Assembly: GCA_039720395.1 (NCBI GenBank)
Contig: CM077824.1
Span: 23,699,278 to 23,763,277 of the forward strand
Length of the DNA stretch: 64,000 nucleotides
Reading direction: 5' to 3'
DNA from: Liquidambar formosana
Lineage: Eukaryota > Streptophyta > Magnoliopsida > Saxifragales > Altingiaceae
Below the pieces are notes generated by a model that searched no databases, was not told where the DNA came from, and saw only the letters and a list, made by a program, of their open reading frames with translations. Made by a program: the position numbers and the translations under genes. Below, piece after piece: positions 45,934-58,389 of this stretch. Positions within the stretch are counted from its first letter, which is position 1. Each line of letters starts with the position of its first letter.

Positions 45934-48749
45934 TAAGAGGTCGATACCAAAACCAACTAAGCCATCATTCCAATGTCTCATGTCTAATTAGGATGCAATT
46001 AGGATTCCTCCTTGGTTTAAATTTAAATCTAACTATTTGTGTGATGTAAAATAAATTAGCATTCCATTAGTTTATCAGCCAATGGCATCGTCCCTCATAA
46101 AATCTAGTGGTTTACATATTTACCCTTATCAGAAATAAAAATTACAATGGCAAATAATTTTGTTCCCATGGATGAGAATGACAATTGAAATTGTCCAATT
46201 AACATTAAGATGCTTCCGGAATCATCACCCTTTCATGAAATTTTGTTGTCCTTTTGTGACCATTGCAATTTCATACGTACGAATTAGTTTAGTGACAAAA
46301 TATTCAACAATTGCCCTTAATATTTTCTCTATTGACAACACACACTTGGTGAAATCTTGCAGTCATTAATTGGTTCAACTGTTCCCCTCATAACCTCTTG
46401 ATTTGCACTAATTAATGACATGTTAGTAGGCTCTTCTTTCTTTCATTGTTCAATTTTAGAAACCACTATCACTTGAAAAATACTCATAAACATACCATGG
46501 ACATTTGATAAAGATTTCAATCACTAAACTAAAGCTTATAAAACTTCAACAACTATTGTGGGCTCATTATAAAGGACAACAAAACTTAACAAGGAGGTGA
46601 TGGTTGAGAAAACACCCGACAATTGAGAGGTGAATTTTTATTAACAATCTCAACCATCAAAATAAAACCCCCCAACATCCAAAGGTCACTTGTCTGGATT
46701 TTAATAAGGGTAAATATATTAACCCTAAGGTTTCACAAAGGATAATACAAATCCTTATTCTAGGCCATTGGCTAATTAACCAAAAATTACTAGTACTTAT
46801 GGCTTAGTGGTATCTATCCCTCTCTTACAAGGGGAGGTCTCGAGTTCTAAATATGGAGGTTTCCAAGCTTCTTCAGCCTAAACAGGTTGATCCCAAACTT
46901 ACTTGACGAACGTGATTGGGAGGCATCCGAAAGGTTAGAGCTAGCCATAAGGAGAATGGCGACACCTTGAATTGGTATACTCTGGCTCCCTTGGATGTCC
47001 CTTTAATTATCTACCCCTCTTTCTTATTCGTTCGCGTAACATCAGCATTTTTACAACTTGCATTAAGAACGGGGATCCTCAACATCCTTGGATACACTCC
47101 TTTATCTGCCCCATCTTTCCTATTGGTTAACGCTATTAGTTTTTAATGTCTTTCTTCCATTAACTTTTTTCCAACTTGAACACTAAATAATAGCATGAAC
47201 CAATTGAAAAGAAAGGGCGAATAACAAAACACCCAAGGGAGCGGAAGATCAATCCCTTAATGTTTGTCTAGCTGTCACCATTTCAATGGAGTTGTCTAGT
47301 TCAAGTAATCTAAACAACCTCATGGAATGCAGAGCTACAAATCGATCGGGTTGAACCTAGCCCAGTCGGACTCTTAAGCACGGGTTAGGTAAAGTCCCAA
47401 TCCGACCTCAACTTGGGATTGGAGTTGAGGTATTGGGAAACCCACCTTACGCAAAACTTAATTAAGTCTTTTTGGCAATTTGTTTGCCACCTGCGCATTC
47501 GATGAACCCAAAATAACAAACCATCCTAAGCTCATTTTGGCAGCTAAGAGGGTCAAGTTGGGCTGAACTCTAGCTAGGGTTAAGCTCTAGCTAGCATCAA
47601 TGTGACCCAAACCAACCCACTAAAATTGCAGCCGTTGAGCACAGGATAGGATTAGGGCTGATAAATCATGGGATGAGGATTGGGGGTGAGGCGCACACAC
47701 ACGCACGCGCAGGGATAGGGATAGAACCAAATATCACCTGATTTTGCGCTGTGAATTTCCTATGGGCCATTTACCTTGTGGCCCCCAGTTTTCTTTGTAC
47801 AAGCAATTTACGAAGGATAATGAGGCGTTCACTACTAATCTATGATGACAGAAAGATGCTTTTAATCAACAATTTAATTTTCTTAAGATCTAAGCTTCAG
47901 AATTGAAAATGCCAAAGCTTGAATGGTGTGTGGGCCCCCACCAAGTTTGGCACCCCATCTCTTCCTTCTTTTAATTTCAAAATTCGATCAAACGTTTGCG
48001 CGTGGAGCCGTGGACAGCTGGGATCTACGTAGGCCCCTTTCATTTGTCATTTTTTTGTAAGAGTTTAAGTTAATTACCATATCGTGCTTACAGTTTCATA
48101 AAAAGACAAATTCAGCAGTAGGATTGTCTTGTCAAATTAGAGAAAAGATAGGAGTAGTTGAGTTAATTTAGGAAAAGACAACCAATAACACTAGCTGTAA
48201 ACGTAAATGCTAGTTACAAAGAATATTTTCCATTGTGATGAATGGCCCACTGAAATCTATTTAATATTTTTTTATTTTATTTTTTCATCACTTAGAGTTA
48301 TTTTTAAAGGTTTTTTTTTTTTAATTTTTTTGAATAATAAATATTCAAACCTTTTACGATACATTTAACATCCGTTTACACCACAAATAAATTTTTGCTT
48401 GATGATTATAATTTCAAGGAGGAGCGAAAAAATCGAACCCAGTTATTGCTTTCAAGCATCAAAAAGTAAAAATTGGACGATAAGAAAGCTAATTTACCTT
48501 ATTAACCTTAATAAAAGCTTACACACGTACTAAATCACCTCTTACCAACCCACCACACGGGGAAAACATATGGAAATAAAATTTAGAAATAATTCTTGCC
48601 CATTAAAATATATAGTTTATTTTCCTTTCAGGAAAAGATGTCTATAAAATTAAGTTATTGACCAGAAAGAAAATACTCTTATTCTATTTAGAATAATAAT
48701 TGAATTTTTTATAAATAAAAAATAAAAACTTTAATTCAAAGTTGTTCGT
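45934..48749. other. Intergenic DNA with one SINE-like unit, no gene seen
   Basis: No credible coding exon. A small 11-bp perfect hairpin (gatggttgaga / tctcaaccatc) lies at 46,599-46,658. A (CA)n/(CG) patch is at 47,692-47,710. Confidence 0.45.
46795..46960 (+). mobile_element. tRNA-derived SINE-like sequence
   Basis: Box A-like TGGCTTAGTGGTATC and box B-like GGTCTCGAGTTCTAA, about 32 bases apart, with a non-tRNA body. The sequence is degenerate and its ends are unclear. Confidence 0.45.
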
Positions 48750-49600
48750 GAAAAAATGCAGATCAGACGAGGGAAGACGAAAACGGACGATCAAGAGCCA
48801 ACCAGAGCCTTCCCCTGACTCAAAGATCGAAAATTTTCAAATATAAGCTTAGGATCAGTGAAGTCAGAAAATGAAAATAAAAACACCAAATCCAATCCAA
48901 TCCAATCCAACACACACTCATTTAAGTATATATGTATATACAATCAGATAACAAATAGCTTCAAGAAAAAGGGTAATATTCTAATCGCATCAATCCGATA
49001 CCCGAAAAGGAATTAAAAGTAAGATGCTTCATCGATCACAGCACACAGTAAAGCAGAGAAAATAAAAACAAAAACACACTGCCACTTATTTTAGAGAGAT
49101 CATAACGGATTCGAATTGCATCGATCCGATACTCTAAAGACGAACCATCGTTGACGCCTCACAACAGAGATCTTATTTAGATGAATCATCACGAAAAAAG
49201 AAAACAAAACCAAACACTCCCAACATATGTATATGATTCCATAAACAAAGAAAACAACAGCGAACGATAAACACAGAGAGATCGGAAAGAAACATAAATA
49301 AATAAAAGAATACAAGGGGGGAAGAGAGATTGGTTTGCTTGCCTGAGAAAGACGGAAGTGTTTTTGCTTTAGGAGTCGGGAGCTTTTAGCCTTTGTGCTG
49401 TTGTTCTTTGAAAAGCAAATCGACGAGTTGAGACGGAGAGAATTGAGAGTTGAGAGTTGAGACGGAGGAGAGAGAGAATCGACTCTTCGTATAAATAGTG
49501 CTTATTACTTAAGTGTTGTGGCCCACTAGGTGGGCCCGTTAACACCCAATCGGAGAATGGTTGGGTTGGGAACGCTGCCTCATGATTTTGATCCCACACA
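48750..49600 (-). other. Possible transcription-start and 5' UTR intron locus 2 (unknown gene)
   Basis: The diverged partner of 44,880-45,500. It shares gcttgcctgagaaagacgga / tttttgcttt with gcttacctgcctg...gacaaagacgaa / tttttgctttt. The upstream side (about 49,520-49,560) carries gtggcccactaggtgggccc, resembling TCP/site II elements of plant promoters on either strand. No coding exon was found. Confidence 0.3.
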
Positions 49601-49689
49601 TTTGCGCCTTAGGTTTCCGTTTTAATTACGACTGCACCCTATGTCGAGTTACCATCTGTCTCACAGTTTACATCTCCATCTAGGATTAA

Positions 49690-50054
49690 GTTCGTGTTTG
49701 GCGCACCGTTTCAGGGGCCTTAAAATAACTTTTAAAAAGTAAAGTCATTTTCATCGAGTGTTTGATGAACTACTCAAAATGCCTTTTAGAAAAATTCATT
49801 TATTTCAAAAAGCCGTTTAGCAAAAGTTATTGAGCATAGCTTTTCAAAATGACGTTTGCAAAAAGGCAAAAGAATGTAAGAGATAAAACTAAAAAATATT
49901 AATGTTTATCTATTTTTTTTTATACAAAATGACTTTTAAAATGTACGTTTACCAAATATTCAATTTCTTCCAAATGCCTTTTTAAAAATGGCATTTTGAA
50001 AATGCCTTTTTCCAAAAGGCCTTTTAATTTTGAAACAGTATGCCAAACGCACAC
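49690..50054. mobile_element. Tourist/Harbinger-like MITE (365 bp, TSD TAA)
   Basis: The ends GTTCGTGTTTGGCGCACCGT and the complement of the right end GTGTGCGTTTGGCATACTGT are inverted repeats of about 23 bases, followed by complementary AT-rich subterminal blocks (gcattttgaaaatgcc). TAA flanks on both sides (49,687-49,689, 50,055-50,057). Confidence 0.75.
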
Positions 50055-50639
50055 TAAATTTTTCCAACAATATCCATTGCGGCCTTCCAGTTTAGTCAAG
50101 TAGTTATGTTTTGAGTGTACTTTTCAAAAGTTATTTTTTTTGACATTTTAGAGTTATCATTATCTGTTTGGGTATGGGAAGTTTTACACTGGTCATTAAG
50201 GGATTAGTATGTATTAAAACCGACAAGAATAAAATTTGAGATACCCCTAATCGTTAATCAAAATAAATAAATAAATAAAATACCAATCATATCTTTAAGA
50301 AGAAAATTAGCTAAGAAATTCACTAATTTATTTGCCTTCCTATAAATTTGATTCAAATGAATATTCACATCATTATCTAAAATGATTTTAATAAAATTAT
50401 AATACATAAATGATATTATAAACATCCTAGGGCAATTATCATTTTAAAAAAGACTATTTATTACCATAGCATCAATCAATGGTAACCATAGTTATTTTGG
50501 TCTGGGAAATGTTAGTAGTACTTTTAGGGAATCACATGAATTCCACCACATGTGAGAGGCGACATTACCGCTAAAGTACTTTGAGAATAGCTTTTTTCAA
50601 AAAAATACTATGAATCCCAATAATTGGATTGAAATAGGA

Positions 50640-52200
50640 TCTCACCTCAATTTAGATGTTCTCTACCCATTTAAGCTTAACACATCATTTGAGAGTTTTT
50701 GGTGTTTTTTTGTTTTGCATTGGAATCTCATAGGTTCTATGATTTTTTAGCATGTTGATGGCATGTATTTTGCATGTTAGCATGGTTTTTTATGAGCACA
50801 TATAATGCTGTTTGAATTCATTTCATGTGTATTTCATGTTAGTTATGGTTGCCCTTGAGTTAGGGTGTATTTTGATGAAGTTAGAGGCTCACTTTTTAGC
50901 ATTGTAGTGAGCCATTTTTGAACATCGACTAAACCTCCTTATAGTCAACTAAAATCGGCTTCATTTCACTTCTGATACTTTTAGTGAAGGAACTTTGATA
51001 TAGTCGACTAAACATAACGTACTTGTTTTAATTTCTATTTTATTTAATCGACTATAGACTAAACCTACCAAAACACATGTTAGTTGGTTTTAAAAAGGTA
51101 AAATGGTGCATGAACTCCTCCCTTGTGAATTATACGCGTACCCCTTGTGCAGCCCTTTCACCCCAACTCACTTTGTGGTACGTGCTTGTCGATGCATTTC
51201 TAGGGCACAGATTTGTCTTCCTCGCCATCCCTAGACTTGAGAGTCTGGATTTCAACTTTTGGCTTGGATTTCTCTTCTATATCCTCATCTTTTGCATTTT
51301 CTTCGACTCTTTTAAGTAGGTGTAATTTTCATGGTATCTAACCATTGCTATGATAGTAAGGTTAAGTATACCACCTTGGATTATGGAATGAGACATGTTT
51401 TTGTATATCTTGGGTATGAATCTCATATTTTTGAAATGTCGGTACATGTATTTATATGAGTTACATCTAATGGGGTTGAGTTCACATGAGTAAATATAAT
51501 TTTCTTTATGGTTTTGTGTGTATATGTAGACACCCTATTTTTATCCCTTTTCATTTGACCTTTCCATTTTAGGAGCACTATCACATATAGAGAATTACAT
51601 CATTTTGGCACCAAATCTTTCTAGTTAGACTCTACACATTCCAAAGAATCTATGGTATCTTCCGAGATTCAATTTGGTTGAGTTTTGATAGCAAACAAGA
51701 ACTTTTGCGACTTAGAGGCATTTTCGTCATTTCACCTGCATAGCTCTTGTTTGGTATCCAATTCCCACCAAATTCATCCCGAGATGGTCTTAAAGTCCTT
51801 AAGATGTTATTTAAAGGCTTGCTTTAAAGTTTGGTGAGGTTTGGAATTAATATAGTTAGGAATGATCCATAGTATGCCCGATTGAGTTCCATTCATCAGT
51901 TTTCCTTAAAACTAATTTCTAATTTGATCTCAATTTTCAAACTAATGGCCACATTGGTATTAATTGAGCTTTAATTAATGTTTTCAAATTATTAAAATGA
52001 TTTCCAAAAGGTTTTGGTTGCAATTATGGCTCAATCGTAAAATAAACCCTTATTTTACCTTTAGTTGCATTTTGGACCCCGATGAGCTATATTTGCTTGT
52101 TTTATGGGCAATTGACTTTGCTTTAACTCATCTCATGCAAAAGTCTAAAGTAGTTTATCAACAATATCTTATTGATATATGAAGAAGTCTAATTACTGCT
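50640..52200 (+). mobile_element. LTR retrotransposon fragments
   Basis: At 51,525 a TGTAGACACCCTATTTTTAT start begins an LTR fragment that shares 'aagaacttttgcgactt' with the LTR at 5,979. Upstream (50,640-51,524) is another LTR-like piece with a tagtcgactaaac-type repeat (50,930-51,070) and a U5-like end. No polyprotein is present. Confidence 0.5.
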
Positions 52201-52740
52201 TTAAAAAAATGTTGAATGGGATGAAAAATATATTTACAAGTAAGCAATGTGAGGCCTAATGATAGTGTGCTATTTGTAGCCCAAATATAATTGCCTATAA
52301 GTTTAAGAATAATAGTACACCACTATTGATTGCAAAATCCATAATGAAAAAGATTCTACTATCATGCACAACTCCCCGAATGGTTGCCTACATGCCTTGC
52401 TAGGATTGCATTTAGCTAATTCATTAGCTGGGGTCTTAATAAAAGAACGAACAGGGGATGTCTATGTTGTTTGGAAGATATGGAATGTTACACTAATCTA
52501 ATGACTAAGATATATATGACTGGTTAGCTTTAAGAATGGGAGAGAAAAGAGTCGCAGTACGTCGCTGGAGCATCTATAGTGCTTTGACTGTTGGGTCTTT
52601 GACAGTGGGTTTTGTATTTGGTGGTGGCCTGGTGGGTAAATAAGAGAGAGAAGAGGGGATGGATTCCATATCAGAAGAGGTAGAAAGAGATAGTGAGAGA
52701 TTCACGTGATTATTATTAAAGGTAGATATATAGATATATA
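52201..52740. other. Anonymous sequence, no gene seen
   Basis: No readable frame or recognised repeat; possibly the continuation of the LTR fragment. Confidence 0.3.
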
Positions 52741-52760
52741 TATATATATATATATATATA

Positions 52761-52872
52761 GAGGACTGATCATGTGTGCGATATCCTGGAGTATCACGAC
52801 TGTCTGTGTGCGATACATGCGCATTTACGCGCCCGCGTATGTCGCTTATGGACGATCGTGATCCAAGCTTGA
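52761..52872. repeat. GC-rich imperfect hairpin inserted in a (TA)n tract
   Basis: A 112-bp island with (TA)n directly on both sides. Arms tggagtatcacgactgtctg...gatacatgcgc and gcgcccgcgtatgtcgc...gatcgtgatcca can pair over about 36 positions around the loop atttac. Much richer in CG dinucleotides than the surroundings. Confidence 0.6.
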
Positions 52873-52901
52873 TATATATATATATATATATACATATATA
52901 G

Positions 52902-53079
52902 ATACAGTTATGTTCCCATTAACACGTGTTGATATAAGTTATATCAATACCAAACATTAGGGTTGTACCCCTTGCATTGGTCTAATGTACCTCATATCCC
53001 ACTAATGCACAAGGTACAACTCTCAATGCGAGTGTTGATATAAATTATATCAACACATGCTTACCTGATCGTCATCCTA
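52902..53079. mobile_element. TA-microsatellite-bounded MITE, copy C
   Basis: GTTATGTTCCCATTAACACG, TTGATATAAGTTATATCAAT, and near the right end GTGTTGATATAAATTATATC AACAC. It is flanked by TA-rich tracts. Homologous to copies A and B. Confidence 0.75.
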
Positions 53080-53280
53080 TATATATATTAGGGATAAGAG
53101 AGTGAGAGAGGGAAAAAGTCAATGGGCAAGACTGTCTTTAGCACCTTTCGACATTAAGTCTCGGTCTATTAGTCTTGTCTTATATAGTTCCTTTATCCCA
53201 CAAAGATAGGCATTTTTTCCTTTTTTGGTTATCCCAAAATGTTTGTCACTTGAAAAAATCAAATTATAATTTTTTTTTTT

Positions 53281-53815
53281 AGGGTAAAATGCAAAAAACC
53301 CCCCTCTATTATTACCCATTTTGTAAGATACCCCCCTCTAAAAAAAAACCATGCAACAAACCCCCCATATTGTTCCAGGGGACAACGCCGTTAACGGTAA
53401 GGTTGAAAGACCATTTTACCCTTCTACGGAAAAATATTAAAATATTAGTTTTTGATATTTTTAAATGGTTTTTTAAAAATATAGAAAAAAAATACAGAAA
53501 AAAAGAAAGAAAGAAAGAAAGGTTACCGGCAATGGAGATTTTCCGGCGACCCTTCCTTCCCCATCCACTGTGCACACAAATCACAACCATAACCCACACA
53601 GCCCTCCATTCTTACCATTACCGCTGGCACGATTTCATCACCGACCAAGACGAACTCCAATATTTCCGGCAACAAGCATCAACATCTCATCTCCATTTTC
53701 TTCTGACGACAAGCTTCACCTCACACATGGCCAAATGTGAGAGAAGAAGAAGGAGACCATGGACGCGGGCATCCATCGCTCCCCCCTCGCCCCTGTTTTT
53801 TTCTTTCTTTCTTTC

Positions 53816-53860
<45 letters not shown>

Positions 53861-54720
53861 AAGCTCAAGGGCAGACAAAGGGAATGGGATCCAGATCAAG
53901 GTAGGTGGGGGTGGGAGATGAAGGTATGAGCTGCGATTTGGGTGAGAAAATATTCCAATTGCCTGCGATCAAAGCATAAGCTGCGATTTGGGTTGAATTT
54001 GCACCATCGACGGCCACTGTGATGGGAACTCGGATCTGCATCATCAACTGCCTTCGGTTCGGGGTAGAGATTTGTTGGGGCTTTGCCAGATTCGTCGAAG
54101 TGGTGGCTGTGGGCGCATGGAATTCGCCGGTTTCTGGCATTCGATCACCGGTGAAGATGACAGACCTTCACGAACTGTGTGACCCTCCCTATCGCAGCAC
54201 GAGTCTCACCACCGGCTCCTCTCCCTGCCAAGCACGAAGCTCACTGTCGGTGGCACTGCAAAGCCATCCTTTCAAATCTGAAAAACCCCACCCTCTCCAT
54301 TCTCATCGTTGGTGAATTGGTGTTCATAGAACTCATCCATTCTCGCTGTCGTCGTCTTCGTCTTAGTCATCGATCGGTAGTGATGGAGGGAGAGAGGAAA
54401 GGTGAAGGGGGGCTTGATCATCATACAAAGAAGAATAATAGGTTACCGACGGCGAGGTTGCCGGCAACAATAGGGTGGAAGGGGTAGAGGAAGAGAGAGA
54501 AAAATCAATATTCAGGAGGGCATTTTTGGCATAAAAATCTAATAATTAGTATCACGTGCTAATCACGTGCACTCTTCCGTTAGTTTTCTAATGTTTATTG
54601 AACGGCAGGGGGTAATCTGCAAACCCTAATCAATATGAGGGGCATTTTGTTGAGTTTTTTTTTAGAAGGGGGTATCCTACAAAATGGGTATAAATAGAGG
54701 GGGTTTCTGCATTTTACCCT
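53281..54720. mobile_element. MULE-like element with about 95-bp TIRs and gene-like interior
   Basis: The left AGGGTAAAATGCAAAAAACC and the complement of the right AGGGTAAAATGCAGAAACCC keep matching through CTCTATT, ACCCATTTTGTA, GGATACCCCC and AAACAAAATG-like text for about 95 bases. The 1,440-bp unit has a GC-richer interior with coding-like texture (a 210-codon frame at its left, CT repeats, and codons such as MTDLHELCDPPYRS around 54,150-54,200) but no recognised domain. It could be a Pack-MULE carrying captured gene pieces. The flanks are T-rich, so a 9-bp TSD cannot be confirmed. Confidence 0.7.
53821..53858 (+). repeat. (CT)n microsatellite inside the MULE
   Basis: About 38 bases of CT repeats preceded by TTTC repeats. 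Confidence 0.9.
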
Positions 54721-56084
54721 ATTTTTTATAACTTTTCCATACGATTCTTTAGTAAATCAAACTTTAAACACAACCAATGCATAAATAGTAGAATAAGGGT
54801 ACTTTTGTAAAAAACTGTTGAGTGAATGACAAATCAATGCATTAATTGCTTTTCTTAATCTATGTGATTTTTCAAAGAGGACTATTTTTATGGGATGAAG
54901 ATAGTAGCATTTTTCAAAGTATAAACATACCTCCCTCTCTCTCCCTTTTTTTTTTTTTATTGTTCACCATCCCTTATTACGAAAGGGGAGCATTACCTTC
55001 CTCGCAGTGCTTGTCACTTAGGATGCTATCCTCTTTTTCAAGCAAGCTACGACCGGGGCTATAGATCAATCGAGGGATCGGCCCCGGATTAGGCTCTCAA
55101 GTCATTCAATTGGGGTTGAACTAGGTAACCATGCAAAGGTCACGTTCGAATAAATAGAAATTCGCTTAAAACCAACTGTGAGTTGGATGGTTTAAAAACC
55201 AAATAATAATTAGGGTGTAGACCCAATTTTATCCAAAAAATTTTGGAATTCCCAAACAAATCCTAAAATTAAAAAAGAACTATTATTTTTATACAATTAA
55301 AAAGGTTCAAATCCTAAGCTATCCTAATTATATATTTCACCCTACCCAGCGCTAGTAACTTGTCTAAAGGGTACACAATGCGAAAAAAAATAAATTATGG
55401 TAAAATGGGCATAATGGGTGAGACGAAGTTTTGGTGCATTAAAGAGGACTATTCCGTAATTGGACCCAAATGAAAGTGGCACTTTTTGGTCTCATAGTGG
55501 CGGCACAGGCGACCGTCCAAACCGCCCGCTCACAAAGGTGACGAGGCTGTCCCAGCGGAAAAGGACGTTTTGTTTACTCATTTCACTTCTTTTCTTTTTT
55601 CTGGTAAGTGGTAACAGATCTTCCTCCTTTTTTTTCTTTTGTTTTTTTGAGCCATATTCTTTCTTTTGAATAGAAATATATGTACTATTCTTTTTGGTTT
55701 TCAGTCTGGCACAAAATAGTTATACATTTGATTCTCTCCCTCATTTTTTGTCTAATTTGAAATTTATACCATTCTATAAGAAGCAAAATTTTACTTTTCA
55801 GATGGAGCACTTGTACTAATTAGGATGCCAAATGGTAAAATATACAAGCCCCGTACCTCGCGCCTATAGTACAACCTATTAGGTCATTAACTATATAAAA
55901 TATTTATATATGGATTTTTTTTACTTCATGACACTCACAAATGAAAAAGAAAGATACACCGAGCATTGGTTTGAAAAAAAGAGTTAAAACTAATTGGTGT
56001 TGTATTTTTGTAAAAGATGGCGCTTACAAAGATAATAAATATAAAAAATTATATATGCACATTAAATTTTGTTGTGCCAACGGC

Positions 56085-56200
56085 ATTGTAGTTTAGTGGT
56101 ATTTGTCTTACTACTCATTAAGTGAGTGATCTTAATCAGGTTTAAACTTACTTATGAAGAAGTATTGATACTCATTTGTTAATATTAAGAGGAGTTAGGA
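56085..56200 (+). mobile_element. SINE-like head
   Basis: Box A-like TGTAGTTTAGTGGTATTTG and a weak box B region about 40 bases on; low-confidence relative of the other tRNA-derived units. Confidence 0.3.
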
Positions 56201-56366
56201 ATAATGGTAGAGTAAAAGAAGCTAATGGCGTTAAATACATGTTAGCGCATGGGATCAACTTTGGACACAAAAATTCACTTGAATGGTTGAAAAATTGCCA
56301 AAGATGCTAGTTTTTGGTTGTTTATTTTCCAAACAATTCGTTTTGCTAATTAATGATATTATAACC

Positions 56367-56369
<3 letters not shown>

Positions 56370-56410
<41 letters not shown>
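56370..56410 (+). repeat. (GA)n microsatellite
   Basis: About 40 bases of perfect GA repeats. Confidence 0.95.
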
Positions 56411-56414
<4 letters not shown>

Positions 56415-57835
56415 CAAACGCAATATACTTGGAAGTTGAAGTTGAAATATTAATCTATTCTCACATCTTCTTCGTGCAATAATTTATCTAGAATGTTGGT
56501 GGCATGCACATCCATGGAAATGAATTATTCACTTTTACTTTAGATGTTGAAATGATTTCATTTTGTTTTTTTTTTTTTTTTTTTTTTCCGTATAATTTTA
56601 AATGGGATAGTCTATGTTGTTCATATTTCACTATTTTTATGATCCAACGATACAAGTCATCTGATTTTAATTTTTCCTGCTATTTTTGTGTCATTGCTTC
56701 AACTTTTCATGATAACTCCTTTACCCTAACTAGTACATGGATGTACATCTTCAAATGCCAGGATGAAGATGGAATGATTCTGCCAATTATGTTGAGAATT
56801 CAATTGAATTTCTGGTTTGCATGTGGCTCACTAGCTAGTTCTTACAATACGATCAGATAATAATTTGGGAAATACTATTGAAATGTTTCTCTTTTCCGAT
56901 TTCTAGTAAAAATAGCCAGAATTTATTTTTATAAAATGGATTAATCAAAATGCTTTAATTTTATTTTTTTTACTTTAAAAAAGGGATTAATTAGCTAGTT
57001 CTCACTTCATTAAAATAAGAATCGACACATAATCTCAACTCGAATTGGGGACCCAAATCAAATTCAAATTAATCGAAACTTTGGCCCAATCTTGGAAAAT
57101 TTTGAAATCGTGATTCAATCAAGACAAACAAACAAAATCTTGATACATTATCTAATGTCTCTAACTGTACCTCATTCATAGGAAATTAGGTTATGTTTGA
57201 CGACTCCGAAAATCAGCAACGTGGAGCTAACAGGAAGAGTTTCAGATTTCTTGCCATTGCAACGTTCATTGAAACAATATTTGTTATGATCTTATTCTAA
57301 TTTTTGTCCTCTTCAAATGGGGGAAGAAAGAAGAAAGAAAGATAACAAATAAGATCAAAGGGCATAATCTAGAAGTGCCTGATTTTAGTGACCTTACATA
57401 GACAAAAAGGTAGTGTTATATGGGATGTCGATGCGAATCATATATCATTTTAATAACAATAAGACTCCTTATTCCTTGCCTCTATAATTTATGATAACAT
57501 GTACGGACCCTCGCTGTGATTGCTCGTTTTTTAGAAAAACTTATATATATGTAACCGTGATATGGATGATATGATATCACAAGTTAATGGAAATGGAACA
57601 AAATGGAAATGTCATGCCATATCATGATTGCACACAAGAATTACTTCTCCCCTTGATTTTACACATCACGCCGAGGGAGAGAATAAGACCTTTTTAGTTT
57701 GAAATTAAAAACTTTTTGCGCAATAATGAAAAAACTTCTCTAGTTGAATATTCATGGTACAAATTCAATCGGGCATCATTTGGTTTATTACTCTTTGTTT
57801 CCACGCTAAGAGATTAGTAGTATTAATTCCATAAT

Positions 57836-58389
57836 GCTTTGTTTGGATAAGGGATTTTTAGGTGAAATTTGTCTTTGAAATAAAATTGTAAAATTCTTTT
57901 AGGTTCTATTGGTTCCCAGATTTTATCAAGGAAAAAAACATATAAGGAATTATATTTTTCCTTATTTGGTTGAAATGGAAAATTGATAGAAGAAGAAAAA
58001 TTGGAATAATTTTAACTTGATATAATTTTATCTTAGACTATGCTATTTCACTCATCTATTTCATCCACATTCTCCAACCCATCCATATGCGGCAATTTTT
58101 CCTTATTTCATGCTGGACCCACATATTTGCTTTCACTTATACACTTTTGACACATAAGGTGGGTGGTAAATAACTAAATATGGGTGGCAAAACATAAGTG
58201 AAGCAGCATTTTCCTTCTATCTATTCTTTTCATTTTCTTTCCATCTTTTTTTTTTTCCCTTGATTTTTTTTTTTTTTTTTGGTAGAATTCAAGAACCAAA
58301 TAGAGGGCTAAGAAAATTTCTTATAAAAATTTTATAAAGTTCATATAAAAAACAAAGTCTACCTAAAAATCTCTTATCCAAAAATAGCA
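57836..58389. mobile_element. MITE interrupted by a second MITE
   Basis: Outer inverted ends: TTTGGATAAGGGATTTTTAG at about 57,842 and the complement of CTAAAAATCTCTTATCCAAA ending near 58,385. Its middle is occupied by another element (57,902-58,308). Confidence 0.7.
57902..58308. mobile_element. Inner nested MITE (about 407 bp)
   Basis: Ends GGTTCTATTGGTTCCCAGAT and ...GAATTCAAGAACCAAATAGA GGGC are inverted repeats; TA flanks both sides. It sits inside the outer MITE, so it inserted later. Confidence 0.65.

Larger units (their letters stand above)
53187..54905. mobile_element. Stowaway-like MITE split by a MULE
   Basis: The left part (53,187-53,280) begins TTCCTTTATCCCACAAAGAT. The right part (54,721-54,905) ends ...CTATTTTTATGGGATGAAGA, whose complement matches the left end. 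The element between is a separate insertion. Confidence 0.6.
54906..57835. other. Intergenic DNA, no gene seen
   Basis: Contains a promoter-like stretch at 55,480-55,610 (CG-richer, then a donor-like ttctg|gtaagtgg) without a following exon. Also holds a (GA)n at 56,370-56,410 and T-runs. Confidence 0.4.

Noticed and set aside
53289..53921. 210-codon plus-strand frame
   Set aside because: It spans the MULE inverted repeat, A-rich runs and a (CT)n tract; it is not a plausible protein.
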